From Primula veris (taxonomy: Eukaryota; Streptophyta; Magnoliopsida; Ericales; Primulaceae), in contig OY821749.1 in assembly GCA_963682055.1 (NCBI GenBank), positions 23,505,631-23,569,630 on the forward strand: 64,000 bases of DNA, read 5' to 3'. Numbering within the stretch: position 1 is the stretch's first letter; each line of letters begins with the position of its first letter. The notes under the pieces were generated by a model. The model was not told the DNA's origin. It saw nothing but the letters and a program-made list of their open reading frames with translations, and searched no databases. Position numbers and translations under genes: made by a program. Shown in pieces: positions 42,501 to 54,900 of the stretch.

Positions 42501-45500
42501 TCTCTTATATCTGAGAAGCTGCTAGCTACCTGAAATGAGAAGATAAATAATGTTGGTATATTCCAAACAATGTTAAAACCACAAACAGGAAAAAAAGTAG
42601 CACATAAATAAGAAAATAGCTAAAAAAAACAAAAAATATATTTGACCTCGTCTGCAAGTGCAAGAAGTTTGCTTGAAACATCATTTGAAAACCATCCTGT
42701 CTTGCAAGCACTCTGTTAAAAATCACCGAATAAAGATATCGATGTGAGAATAGAAAGTATCATTTGTAGCAGTAAGCATGTATTAAATGGAACAGGAGAT
42801 CAATCTTTTAACACATCCAGATTCTGAACAATTAATAACTCCTAGATTCCATATCTATAGAATCATACTCCGTACAAGAAATTTTTTTATTATCAACACT
42901 TGCATATACAATATAGGGAATCAGAATATACCTTTACCGAAATCATCAGCACCATTATACCAGCTTGTAGCAACTTCGTTTTGCATTGACATACCTTCAG
43001 AAAAAGTTTGGTAAATAATAGACATACTACCAGTCACAAAAACACAAATAATGGAACTATTAAAATGTAGTAATTGATACAAATGCTGAAACTTACTAAT
43101 TGTAATTTTCCTTGTCAGATGAGGACTCAGCGTGACTTTTTTTAAAAACACATTTTAACATTGTTTTAAGAGACTTTTAACACGATTTGGTTAACTAGTA
43201 GACCCAATATTACGAGAGAACTCACCCTTTTTAACAAAGTAGGGAGATCTTGGGCTTTGCTAGGTACCTCATTGTTTGCCACAGCATAGTCTATGCCTCT
43301 GTATAAATTAAAAATAAAGAATATATGTCAGCTTAAATAATATGCAAAACAAAGCGAAAAACTGATCCATTTTATGACCATACAGGGTTAGATACACAGA
43401 AAGATATGTACAACTGTACAAGAGTAATTGACACGTTAAAATGAGAAACTCAAACCACGAATGTAAAAATAACATAAAAGAACCTTAAGTATCACTCTCG
43501 GTATGAAAAATTAAAATGACCTCTAGGTTGTCAAAATAAAGATTGAAGCACCTCAACTTTGCAGTACAATGAAATTCGCCATGATATTGTTTACCCCGTC
43601 AGAATTCGAATGAAGATTCAGTTTGGTGTGGCATAACAACGATGTTTCAGACCATGCATCCTTCCTCTAGTCATTTCAAAAAAACTTGATAATCAGGGTC
43701 ATAAGCTTACAATATACAAAGCGAATTCCATTATATTTAGTTCCTATCAGCTTGGAAATGGAAGTTTGAAATTAGCAAGAAAATTTATAACAAATGAAAC
43801 TCTATCACTATATACGAACTCGAAAGCAATAGAAACACTGTGCAATCATAAGTTGAACCACAAATTTTATCCCAATAATATACGACAGAACAACATTTTA
43901 ATCAACACAGCTCGATATTACTTTATCTAGCTACTAATTTACCCCTTGATCATGAAAAGACACATCACGATATGTTTTGTTTTTCTTTAAAACACCACTA
44001 ATGTACATAGATTCAAGATCCGAAAAACGCACTAAAAACATCTACAAAGAGATACATCTATAGCAACTAATCTTGGTCCTTTTTAAAACAAACAATAAAT
44101 GGTAATTTGGGCACTGAAAACAATATCAGAAATACATTCATTCTTATTATGGCTATTCATCCATAGTGACGAACCCTAGTTTCAATGTCCAACTTAGCCT
44201 AGGACGTCAAAGTACGATGACTATGAAACCAACCCAGTTAAGATGAAATTATAAACTAAATTTGTAAAAGAAAGGTTCACCTTTTTTAAAATTTGTGCTT
44301 TTAACCATGATATTTTGTTGTCGAATATGTAATTACCCGGTCTAAAACTTTACTCATTCCCTTCCCTAATCATAGGGCCTAACAGTCAACTCAACTACTT
44401 AAGCAAACACATTCACTGTTGAATTTTTGTAATTTCTTTATATTTTCCAATGCACCACTATTAGGCTTCTTCAAAGGTGGAAACTTGCAGTAACTCTGTT
44501 TTCCACTGTTTGAAATGAGAGTAAAGATTGTGTTTATTTCCTATACACATCAACTAATATAAAGATTTGGTCTTAATTTCTTAATGTACCCCTATTAGGG
44601 TTTCTTTCAAAAGTGGAAAGTAGTAGATACTTTGACAACAACACTCATGAAAAGGAGATTTATTAAATGATAAACTATACTTAAGAATCAAATCAGACTT
44701 TATTAAAGGAAAACCCAAAACTAAAATTTCTATAAAAATTGAATGTCCAATGATGCTTACTAATATCGCCTCTCTTTTCTACTTTTTCTATTTGTGTTTA
44801 TTGATGCTACAGACTCCCCACTTTATTTAAAAAACCCATCCGACAGTATAAATTTTTGCATATATATTATAAAATAGCGTTTTAGGCCCCCATATTTTTT
44901 TTTAAACCCACCCCCTGATTCTTCTATCCTGGCTCTGCCAGCCACTAGCTACGTCGATGCGTATTTAATGTTAAACAAAAAACACAAACACGGGTTTTTA
45001 TAACAAAATACGAAACTACATACTAAATATTAAAATTCCCCTTAACGAAACACACACAAAATGAACAATGCCCCGACTTATAAGAGCTTAAGAACACACA
45101 CACACACACAATTAGGTTTTTTTTTATAACAAAGTAACATAATACTAAACATTGACTTTCCCATAACTGAACACCCACAAAATGAGCAATGCCCCAACAT
45201 ATAATACTCCATCCGTCCCATAATAATAATCCAATTAGGGTTCTGACTCCGTCCCAAAATAGTAGTCTGGTTTGAAATTTTACCATTATTTTTCCTTTTA
45301 TACCCTTATTAATTGTTGTAGAAATCAACACACATTAATGTTTTTGACTATTTTTATGTATATGTGTAACAACACAACTATCTAAAATTAAATTAGATGC
45401 ATTGGTGGAACAACAACACTTGTAACTAAATTCACTAACTTTTTTAAACCACCTGAAAACCCTAAGTGGAGTATTTTTATGGACGGAAAGAGTATTTCAT

Positions 45501-45723
45501 TAACATTACACACATATAAATCATACATATATACATTTATTGTGTATAAATAAAAATATATATATATATATATAATATACCTAGAAAGGGAGATGCAGAG
45601 GTTGAAGAACTCGAGATCATTGCTGACGTCGACACCGAGCCGGTCCACCACCGTCGATATACGGGACGAGTTAATATTTGAGGCCTTCTCCGCTGAGCTC
45701 CCTCCTCCCTCAGCTCCCGTCAT
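36536..45723 (-). CDS. PIAL1/2: PIAL-type SP-RING E3/E4 SUMO ligase (783 aa, 16 exons)
   Basis: Exons: 45581-45723, 43226-43298, 42932-42994, 42647-42712, 42447-42529, 41692-41743, 41528-41599, 41336-41403, 41203-41251, 41008-41092, 40809-40910, 40645-40696, 39486-39537, 38733-38849, 37917-38651, 36536-37075. The spliced frame is 2,352 nt and intact. The start is ATG at 45723; a TTG two codons upstream is in frame but not a start. The N-terminal half has RISTVVDRL, EFFNLCISLS, RFYPQFKMGQI and FLINGKCIERR. The SP-RING lies at about residues 298-346 (CPI...RIKTPVKGHSCKHIQCFDFDNFVG...WWRCPCCNQ), keeping the Cys/His zinc set. The Gln/Ser/Pro-rich C-terminus ends near WRPTGRMRGALQG, as in PIAL proteins. 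Arabidopsis PIAL1/2 extend SUMO chains and act in stress responses and silencing. The intron after exon 14 has a GC donor (38732-38731). Confidence 0.94.
40029..40147. repeat. Tandem duplication (about 72-bp period) in a PIAL intron
   Basis: Two copies of a 47-bp block beginning ACAAACAGAAGTTCACC (40029-40075 and 40101-40147) within the intron between exons 12 and 13. Each copy contains the small palindrome CCAATTATTGG. Confidence 0.85.
40251..40322. repeat. Tandem duplication, 2 x 36 bp, in the same PIAL intron
   Basis: Two adjoining units starting TATATATGAGGGCTGAGG with one visible difference (AATGCAG and AGTGCAG). It lies about 100 bp from the preceding duplication. Confidence 0.85.
44990..45206. 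repeat. Two diverged tandem copies in PIAL intron 1
   Basis: Two blocks of roughly 110 bp share TTTTTATAACAAA..., ...CTAAACATT/CTAAATATT... and ACACACAAAATGAACAATGC or its variant. They are separated by a CA microsatellite (about 45094-45110). Confidence 0.6.
45207..45492. mobile_element. Stowaway-like (Tc1/mariner) MITE, 286 bp, in PIAL intron 1
   Basis: It starts CTCCATCCGTCCCA and ends with the near-complement TATGGACGGAAAGAG, the familiar CTCCCTCCGTCCC-type terminus. TA dinucleotides flank both ends (45205-45206, 45493-45494). No coding capacity. Confidence 0.75.
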
Positions 45724-45729
45724 TGCCAA

Positions 45730-45732
45730 CTA

Positions 45733-45776
<44 letters not shown>

Positions 45777-45777
45777 G
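45730..45777 (-). promoter_or_regulatory. GA/TA microsatellite in the PIAL 5' leader
   Basis: On the minus strand the sequence before the ATG is a run of TA dinucleotides followed by about 12 GA dinucleotides, ending only 7-10 bases before the start codon. GA-rich leaders are common in plants and can bind GAGA/BPC factors; whether this one does is unknown. Confidence 0.5.
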
Positions 45778-48700
45778 TATATGCATATATTATGTGTATG
45801 TATGTGTAACTCTTTGGTTGTAGGTTATTACCATGGGGTTTAATTTAGTACGGTATGGGATAATTACACTTGTTGTCTCCTATAGTTTTACACTTTTAGA
45901 CATAATTAATATTTGGCTCCCCGTATTTCAATTAATACAGTACTAGTTCCCTTCGTTTTCTTGAAATATAGGTATTACGATATCATAATGATTGATTCCA
46001 AACACGGATAGTCGGATATGATGTTCCGTAGATGTTAGTTTATGTTGACACGTATGTTTATGTTGCGGGTATCATCAAACTACTCTTTATTTTTGTTAAT
46101 TATGGATTTTCTAATCTTTTCATATGTGGTTTCTTAATTAGTCTTTATTGGGTGTACGAGATGTTAAATATATTATTTTAGGTAACTTTCCTTACATTAG
46201 ATACGTGAAAACAATTGTTATTAGTTTTGACTTTAAATATGTTTCAAACTTTACATTGTTTACATTAACCGCCGGCTGACTGTTGAATGTGACAACAAAA
46301 CATTGTATCGTTTTCAAAGATTAAAGTACCGTGTTAAGAGACGCACCAATCGTCATGAAAAATATAGTTAGAGAAAAGACTCTCGCCATTTAAGTGAGTT
46401 GTATGTTACTTGATGGAGCTTAATATATAACTCACCCCATCACAAAATAGATTTTTGATAGACGAAAATTTTAAAAAAAGTGGCATAGAGAGATAAAAAA
46501 AAAATATAGCTTATGATCAACACGTAATGGTGGTAACTTTTGGATTTTTTTTCGTTTTCTATTTTGGTGGGGGTATTTAAAGGTTCGGTCAATAATAATC
46601 ATCATTTTATCGCAACCAAAATATTTACTATGCATCATTATTAATTTTAGATTGAGGAAGCCCAAAAAATCACTTCATAAGAGTGAAATTACACAAAGAC
46701 AAAGATATACTTGTTGGGCCTATCAGGCGAACAAGGAGAAAAACAGAAAACTAAAACCGAGCACACACTCTTTGAAAACGGAATTCATCCAAATTGGCTA
46801 CGTTTCCGGGCCGCTACACGTGGCACTTAATATTATTATAATGAGGATTACAATCGTAATCTAGCTCAATCACAAGCTATGGTTCTCTCGCAAATAAAAC
46901 TCTCTCACTTATAATATGTAAAAGGTGTTTGTGTAGGTGTAATTAAAATACAATATATTGGGGCATATAAATAGAATCCTTAGTTGGTTATATTATAATT
47001 CCAAGTGATGTGAGATAAATAGAAAATATGACCAAAACTCATTTAGCTCCACAACTCAACAATACTTTGATGTAGTATTTTTATTTAAGGATGACTTTAA
47101 CCAAGATCAAGGACCAACTCTGTCATTATTAAACCACTTGATAGAGGATTGTTACTTTTAAATGAGAGTGGACTATGTTTAACTGTTAATTATAATATTA
47201 GGGGCATTTTGTTACGAATGTGCAATTAGTGACTCGAGAAGACGTAAGTTTTGCGTGTCATTTTCAGACTGAAAGAGAAATTGTCGTTTAGTCTTTATTT
47301 TAGAGTTCAAATATTATAGTCTATTAAACCAACGCAATTTCCATTCATCTACCACTAGTACGGTATTTACTAAACTATTATTATGGTATATTATTTGCGT
47401 ATCATCTTATTTTATTCTGTTGGTAATGATAATCGATTTGCGTACCAGGGTTTGTATCATTTATACTCCGTATTATCATTTAAATATAAAATACTCTTAT
47501 TTAAATATAAATTAATAGAATTTTTTAGCATTTAATATACAAATTATCTACATAAATTATAATAATGTTTACAACTTTGTTCAAGCCGCACCGTAAGTGT
47601 GATATATGATATTGTAGTGGCATTGAAATTTCATATATGCAATACGATAATGATACTACACAAATACCTACGAAAATACCAACGTATGCATGTCTAACCC
47701 TTAACAATATTTACATATTAACGAGGCTAAGAAGTTTTTAAAAAGGAAATTTGGTGAACCATCCTAATTTCTCAAAAATAGTAAAATAACCCGTTAAGAT
47801 TCAATTAACATGCCTTGTAAATTTGGTTTAAAATAAAAATGTTCCAACTCACAACAGTATGTATATATAAATATAATGCGTAAACCCTAGGATCGGCAGT
47901 AATAGCTCATTATTGGGCAGCAATATCGCATCATATGATGCACCGACACGTTGAAAAAATTCTGAAGAGTCGGATACAGCAAATGGAGTGTCCAATACGA
48001 TATATTGGTGTGTTCGTTATGATCTTTCGGTTGACCACTTGTACACGGGAGTCGGACACAGTTCAACGATAACGGAACATCGGTAGCTCAAAAAATGAGT
48101 TAAATTCGAATTTTTTTAACACGCTCTTTAAAAAATGTAGTTTTAACATAAATACGTCAATTGACATATTTTATAACATTTAAATCAAAATAATAGTATT
48201 ACATAATCTATGTACATATGCTATCACATTATCACAATTATTAATTTCATGTGTGTAGAAAGCTGATTGGAGACACGTTAGTTTTAGAATAAAAGAATTG
48301 ATAATATAGTGTATGAAAGCTGCGACGGTAGTTTCTAACAATTTATAATTGAGATGATTGATTCATTTTCCATATTATATATTGTTGTAAAGTTTTAAAA
48401 ACTCAATATATTAACTCTTAATTTAAATGAAAATATTTAGACAATTTTATTTAAAATTTATTTCTATATAAAGTCTAGCACCCAATTAGAAATTATAGAC
48501 TTGGACCTCATAATTATGGAGCCCCGTTTTAGTTTGATGTTAAATTATATTTGTCGTTTTTCTTTTTCCGGTTTGCTTCATTCTCGTATAGAAACCTAAC
48601 GTGACTAAGATTAAATATTATGAATCTGAATCAAATGATTGGTATATAGTATAATTGAATCAATTAACTAATAATGTGAAATAATCCAGCACTGATATTA

Positions 48701-50136
48701 GGGAAAAAGACATCAATCAACTAAGTTTAATTTTTGGAGGAGATGTTGTTGCTCATTGTTTGGTATGGGACGGAAACTTTTCGAGCTTCTTTGGCCTCAG
48801 CCAAGACTATGACGATTTGCACTTCCACCACGGGATCTCATGATGAATTTGCTACAATCGCTTCAAAACGCAAACTAGTAGCTACCTACCTGCATTACGT
48901 AAGAAATCATCTTCCAGCCTCAGACACAATAGTTTCAGTCCCAACTCATGAATCATTCTCTAGCCATTGGAAACTCTTCTAATTCTTTTACACTTTTAGT
49001 CGTAGATATTGAATCATTCTATAAATTCATCTATATCTATTTTTTTTTATCAGTTCTGAGTCTCTGTTTTTACTTATAAATATATTATATTTAGTTTTTC
49101 AGCTAAAAATATCGAGATGTTCTCTTTTGTTACCATGTAAAGACCCGAAGTTTACGCAAAATTATACCGAGTTTATGAGGCTATATCGCATTAAGACCTT
49201 CTTTTGGTACACCTCTTTATTGTACGTGTGTGGTTGATGGCTTAAAAAATAAAATATTTTAGTTTCTACTGTAAACGGCTAAAAAATTTAGCTGAAGAAC
49301 TCAGCTTTTTTCTGAGTTAGAATAAGCCGGCTTATCTGCTTAGTCAAAAGGGCCATATATGACTATATGAATATTCTTTTGCAGGTACATGTGTTATAAT
49401 ATACTCAAGCATAAATGAAGGTTTTGTTTAATTTGGTTGCATCTATGGAGCTAAGTTTATTTGCTTTTCACTTTAAAAATGTAGCGTATTAAATTTGTCC
49501 ATTTAAAGCTAAGCCTTATAGTTACTTTTTTGTGTTGAAAATACTGGAACTTGGTGATTGAACCATCTTATTTTCTCAATCTAGAATATGGTAGTTCATT
49601 TGCTTATGTCATATGTTGCCTTTTTCGTATGCATTAATGGATTATATGTGAGAATTGAGTGGCCAAATTATGTATGCCTGGGAATAATGGGATTCGGAAT
49701 AATGGGATCTGGCCACATATGTTGGCAAATGTATCATGTTTTTTTAAGGGTGGCAAATGTATCATGTTGAGCCGGCTATATATACACGAGGTCGAGGATA
49801 TAAGTATATGTATTACTTTTAACTTTCAAAACCTAGAAACTGAAAATTCATGAATTTAATAAAGTTTACACTATAAAAAAAATATCCATATAACAACAGT
49901 TTAGTTACAGTTTGTCTGATACTATACGGCTTGTTGCTGAAATTTATCAACAATATAGCAACAATTTCTGTTGCCAAGTGCTGATGATTATTACTATAGT
50001 GTTGCTGAATTTTCTGCAACAAGCCGTATAATAACAGATTAATTGTTGCTATCCGATTATATGTGTTTTTAGAAAATTAGAGTAAATGTATTTAGAAATG
50101 TGAAAAATCATGTAAATATTTCTAATGCTTTATCTA
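45778..50136. other. Intergenic region with decayed repeats
   Basis: No gene can be supported. Repeat-like patches are visible: 47880-48080 (GTCGGACAC-type words) and 49230-49350 (hAT-like AAGCCGGCTTATC words). The patch at 48734-48982 is open for 82 codons on the plus strand and in part on the other strand, but has no recognisable domain. A 15-bp inverted repeat (TATACGGCTTGTTGC at 49923-49937 and its complement at 50016-50030) suggests a small foldback element. A CACTATAAA-like end lies nearby at 49869. Confidence 0.5.
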
Positions 50137-51178
50137 TAATAGAATAGAAAAAACTCTTGCTGAATTGTAAGATTTGCTCACTTGTTAATGTGAAACTTAT
50201 TTGCTAGTATTTATAATCAAAAGAGTAATAAGTATTATGGAATGATTTAAATACAATGATTTACAATAATGATAGAATAAATAAATTTGTGTAAGGTTAT
50301 GATTTGGTTCCTTTGATTTTGATGTTATCTTGCTGAAATAATGAAATTGATTTCCACAAGAATATTATTCAAAATCATTTTCTTATATTCTTGTTGTCAT
50401 CATTAACACGCCCCCTCAAGTTGAGCGGTGGTGAAAGCACCCGAAACTTGTCACCTAACCATGTAAAGCAAGGTGTAGACAGCGGTTTGGTTAGAGCATC
50501 CGCAATTTGGTCTCGAGATGATATAAATTGAACTCGAAGCTGTTTCTTTACGACCCGTTTTCGAACAAAGTGAAAACCAATGAACCCAAAAAGGTTCTGA
50601 CCGCTAAGATATGGAACAAGTTGAGTTTTCCACAAAAGAAAATTTGCGCGGGTGAGTTTTATACTGACAAGATGTTGAAGTTTGAGAATGGTGTCGGATA
50701 ATTTCGGAGAGTTTGTGGTGTTTTGAGATGTAGCATTGGTTGTGCTGTCACTGTTGTTATTGACGGGAGTTGTGTTGGTGGAAATGGTCATTTCAAAGAC
50801 TAAAAGAGCAAAGGAGCAAGAGATGAAATAACAAAGCAAAACTAGTGGGATGAAAAAAATAAAAAATTGGAACAGTGACTGATGAGACTTTTAGGCTCTG
50901 GATAACATAATAGAATAGAAAAGTTTTTTGCTGAATTGTAAGATATGTTCACTTGTTAATGTGAGACTTATTTGCTAGTATTTATAATCAAAATAGTACA
51001 AGTATTATGGAATGATTTAAATACAATGATTTACAATAATGATAGAATGAATAAATTTGTATAAGGTTATGATTTGGCTCCTTTGATTTTACTGTTATCT
51101 TGCTGAAATAATAGAATTTATTTTTACAAGAATATTATTCAAAATCATTTTCTTATGTTCTTGCTGTCATCATTAACA
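50137..51178 (-). mobile_element. Copia mini-element (1,042 bp) with intact termini
   Basis: Two LTRs of about 272 bp (50137-50408 and 50908-51178) enclose a 499-bp interior. A perfect 5-bp target site duplication ATCTA flanks it (50132-50136 and 51179-51183). On the minus strand the LTR begins TGTTAATGATGACA. The polypurine tract is TTGAGGGGGCG against the 3' LTR. The interior starts TGTTATCCAGAGCC, a variant of the initiator-Met-tRNA primer site TGGTATCAGAGC. The LTRs match closely with scattered differences. It carries every cis signal but lacks protease, integrase and RT, so it must have moved with help from a relative. Confidence 0.9.
50375..50791 (-). CDS. Gag start fused in frame to RNase H end (mini-element ORF)
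   Basis: ATG at 50791 opens a frame of 138 codons plus stop. Residues 1-70 are a copia gag N-terminus (Asn/Thr-rich leader, then SIKLTRANFLLWKTQLVPYL). After about residue 72 the sequence becomes the pol C-terminus (VQFISSRDQIADALTKPLS, FRVLSPPLNLRG). The frame ends inside the LTR. The join looks like one internal deletion of nearly the whole gag-pol region. Whether the product is made or matters is unknown. Confidence 0.8.
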   Translation of the reverse strand: MTISTNTTPVNNNSDSTTNATSQNTTNSPKLSDTILKLQHLVSIKLTRANFLLWKTQLVPYLSGQNLFGFIGFHFVRKRVVKKQLRVQFISSRDQIADALTKPLSTPCFTWLGDKFRVLSPPLNLRGRVNDDNKNIRK

Positions 51179-51183
51179 ATCTA

Positions 51184-51810
51184 CATATATGTATAATTAA
51201 TACTACGTATAATGTAGCATAGAAAACCATCTTAATTTTCATGTCACGACATAAATATGATTTTACAATTTCATGTTTTTAATACCAGGTTTAATATGTC
51301 TTAACACACAACTACAAAAATTTATGCAATTTGACAATCTAGAGATTTTACTATTTATAACTGGCCAAAGTTGAGACCGATAATTTTCATTCTTAATTAG
51401 TTACTTGTATAGAGAGGTTCTGTTGTATAATGCCATAACCAGACATGTATACTTCATATTTGTGTACTTACGTATTAACTATAAAATTATGTATATATGC
51501 ATTTCTAGTAAATACTTGAGGATTCTTTTATTTTTCCATTTTCCTTTCATTCGTTTAGTCAAATTTATTTGTTCAAACAAAAGACCAATATTTAAGTAAC
51601 GATTTTGTCATCATTTTGATGATATATCATCATTTTGTGTCAATTTGGACGGATGGTATGTTAAATTGATGGAAATCTGTAGTTTAGGGTTGTGAAAATA
51701 AAAATTGATAGTTTAAGTTACAAAATCGTAAAAATAATTAATTTAGATTACAAAACAAAAAATCTCATGTATCTTGTATATGCTCTTTTTCATATATTCA
51801 TCACCTCGTG
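51184..51810. other. AT-rich intergenic DNA
   Basis: No gene or defined repeat seen. A short repetition of ATCATTTTGATGATATATCATC lies near 51610-51632. Confidence 0.5.
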
Positions 51811-51911
51811 AATACATGCTTCCAGCTCAGCAGGCTCTTCTATCTCTATATCATGAATTGACGCTCTTTTTAAAGATTGATTAAGCTTACTCGTTAATGC
51901 CCCTTCCATCC
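51811..51911 (-). other. Isolated coding-like patch
   Basis: On the minus strand an ATG near 51909 opens about 35 codons of protein-like composition (MEGALTSKLNQSLKRASIHD, then acidic IEIEEPAELEAC), ending at HEV, where GAGGTGATG could be a splice donor. I do not recognise it and found no continuing exon downstream. It may be a first exon of a lost or unrecognised gene, or chance. Confidence 0.25.
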
Positions 51912-54900
51912 TTTAATTTAATCTCTATAATTTATCTATGATACAAAATGCAACTTTTATGTGCTTTTCATATTTTTCTCCAAAATTATTTACTAATATG
52001 AGCTCTCCTACAAATCAAGGCAAATAAAAAAGGTTAACGGCTACCATGCATCAACTGCTAATGTAATTTCAATAATCTCCTTATGTGTATGATACCTTGA
52101 GTTCTATACCAACCAAATTTTGTAAACAATAATAGCTCTTGAGAATATAACAATAGAGGTTTTTTTAGGGTGAGCAAGATCTTCAACCCTCCTATAGCTC
52201 TTTTTCGGTCGGTATGAGCCCGTTGGAGATCGGCTAGCTAGGTATCGTACCTTCCAAGTTTGTAAACAACTGCTGTGTCATTAATTAGACATTGTGAGGA
52301 TAATATAGTTTTCAAGTTCAAACTGAGAGGATCATAATTGGTTGTAGTTTACCTCATAGATAGGCCGCTATTCAAAAACGATTTGTTTCTCCACATAAGA
52401 CACAACCATAATAACCCTTTATTATCATACTCTCAAGAGTCAGAAGAATAAAAAATTTTGGAACAAACTCAAGAGAATATTACACTTAACAAAATGTAAA
52501 CAATACGAAGCATACAAAAAGAATATAAAAAGTCAAGTCATCCAAGATGCTCACTGACCAGCTTATATATAGTTATATAAATACCATTTAAATAAATTGT
52601 TCAACATTTAAATGTCTAGCAGTTTTTTTCCGAAAATATAATGACCTTCTATCAAAACTAAAACCGAGAAGGGACTATAATTTTGTCAGTTCAACATATC
52701 TTGAGTTATGAATTTAACTTCATGAACCATAAATGGCAATATTCTGCCTTCATCCCGGCCGGTGTAAAGAACTTGCTACACTTGCACATGGTAAACATAT
52801 CTGTAGAAAATAAAATAAATTCAGTAGCCTCTAGTTTTAGGGATTTATTGGTTTTAATTTGTTGGTGTAAAAAGTTTAATGGTGCTATGCTATTGCTATC
52901 AAATGAATTAATATATGTCTTAAAAACATTAAAAAAAAACAGCCGGAGCTAACTCTCTCTATATATATAGCCTATAGGATAATAGGATCCGAATTTGAGG
53001 ACATACGGCATCACGTATTTTTAGCACCAATAATTGCCATGAAATGATATGCTATAATTTTATTTTATTTTTTATATGCTATAATCGTATAAAGGGGTGA
53101 TCAATTTTAAGTATCTTCATATACTATATATTTTTACTATATCATTTTCTAGTTATATAAGTTGATACAAAATCATAAAATTTCTTGGTACACCCCATTT
53201 TGACTTTATAAAAACTTAATTCCAACTCCAGTACGTGACGATATGTGTTTCTGTAACTGGTGAGACAATGACTGGCTTTCATGAATATTTTTTCCACCTT
53301 ACTCTTTATATAATTTTGTTGATATTTATTGGTCCCTTTTCCTTTTTTATTCTTCACGCGTCCAACTTTTATCACAAATTTCTTGCTTTATTGTTGTCAT
53401 CGCTCTACCTGAAAATTACCATAAATTTCATACGTGTATATATAATGTGTAAGGGTGTACCATATGTCTGTGCACGTTTGTGTTCAGTTTTTTTTTATTG
53501 TCAACTTGGGGTTTAAATTTACTCGCATGTTCATGTTTTGATCCGTTTATCAGATGTACTCGCACTCCTTTTAGCCAGTTTTAGGTGAAATTACTTTTTA
53601 ATAATAAAGTTAATTGGCGACCTAAAGGGTACTAAAACGAAGAAGCGACATATCCTCTGATCCTGTCATAATTTACTCATATGGACATAATATTAAAACA
53701 GTTGAGCATATGTATGAGGGTATTTTCATTATAAAATGAGAGTCTTGGGATGAGTATATAATGGTTAATTTCATTCGAAATCGAGGGATACTAAGAGAAT
53801 TCACTTTAATTATAGTTGGTCAAATCGACTTCAACAAACCCTTATATAATTAGTCATTTTTCTATGCATGTTTCAAACTCATTAGGTTATTAGGTACGAG
53901 AAAAGAGAAATTCGATTGTGAACGAAGTAGCTCGTGGGTCAAATCGAAGAACGTGGGATTTGTTAACTGTTAAGTGCTTCTATATATACATGGTAAAATA
54001 CCCTTGTTGGTTAACTTGTAAGCCTTCGTTATATATATCTGACATGTTAAGCGTTTTCAAATAAAAAAAAATTTAGGAATGCCCCATGGAAAAGCTAAAA
54101 CCTAAAAAGTAAAGTACATACAGACATCACATTAATCAAATTAAATCTGAAATAAATTGTCTTCATAATATCATATATCCGCGTTTCCTTTCAGCTGGCA
54201 TGACATGGCACTAGAATTTTCAAACGAAAATAAACTGGGGACATGCTAATTAGTTATAATTAAGTAAGCTTCAGGCGAGGAAATATATATCAAATTACTA
54301 GTTATTAGATGGTCCATCACCAGCTCAATCATCTTCCAAAGACTTGTATGCGAGCAGGTAACTTTTGAAAGAAAAATGGAACATCCTACTTTTCTTTGAT
54401 AGTGAATTAGTGATACTTCTTGCTTAAGTATATAAAAGTGACCGGACCATAAACTCAAAGTGGGAAAGTCCGAAATTCTATATAAAAAATCTTATATTAA
54501 AACATTATTTTTCCAACAAACTAACCTCTATTTGACAATTCGACTACACATTTAGTAACTTCTTACACGGAAGAATTAAATGAAACAACTAGCCTAGCTA
54601 TGTTTAAAACTATACAAAAGACGTTTCTTTTAATATTTAAAAAAAAAAAAAACTATTTTGAAGGAATTAAGCTTGCAAATTATAAATCCAAGATTTTAGA
54701 CAGACCCATATGTTGTCGAGGCATAAAATGTCTTTCAAAATTAACGGTACATACGTGATCCAAATTTTATACTATAGATATGTAGTTATATCAAGACAAT
54801 TCCCTAATTAATTTAATTATTACATAACTTGCAAAATCCAGAAAGGCCAAAATTACGCACCTAAATATATTCGTCAATTAGGAGTACGAGTTGGTAGCTA

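Noticed and set aside
48734..48982. 82-codon plus-strand frame
   Set aside because: Not recognised; a different partly open reading exists on the other strand with stops, and no flanking exons were found. At most a relic, so not listed as a gene.
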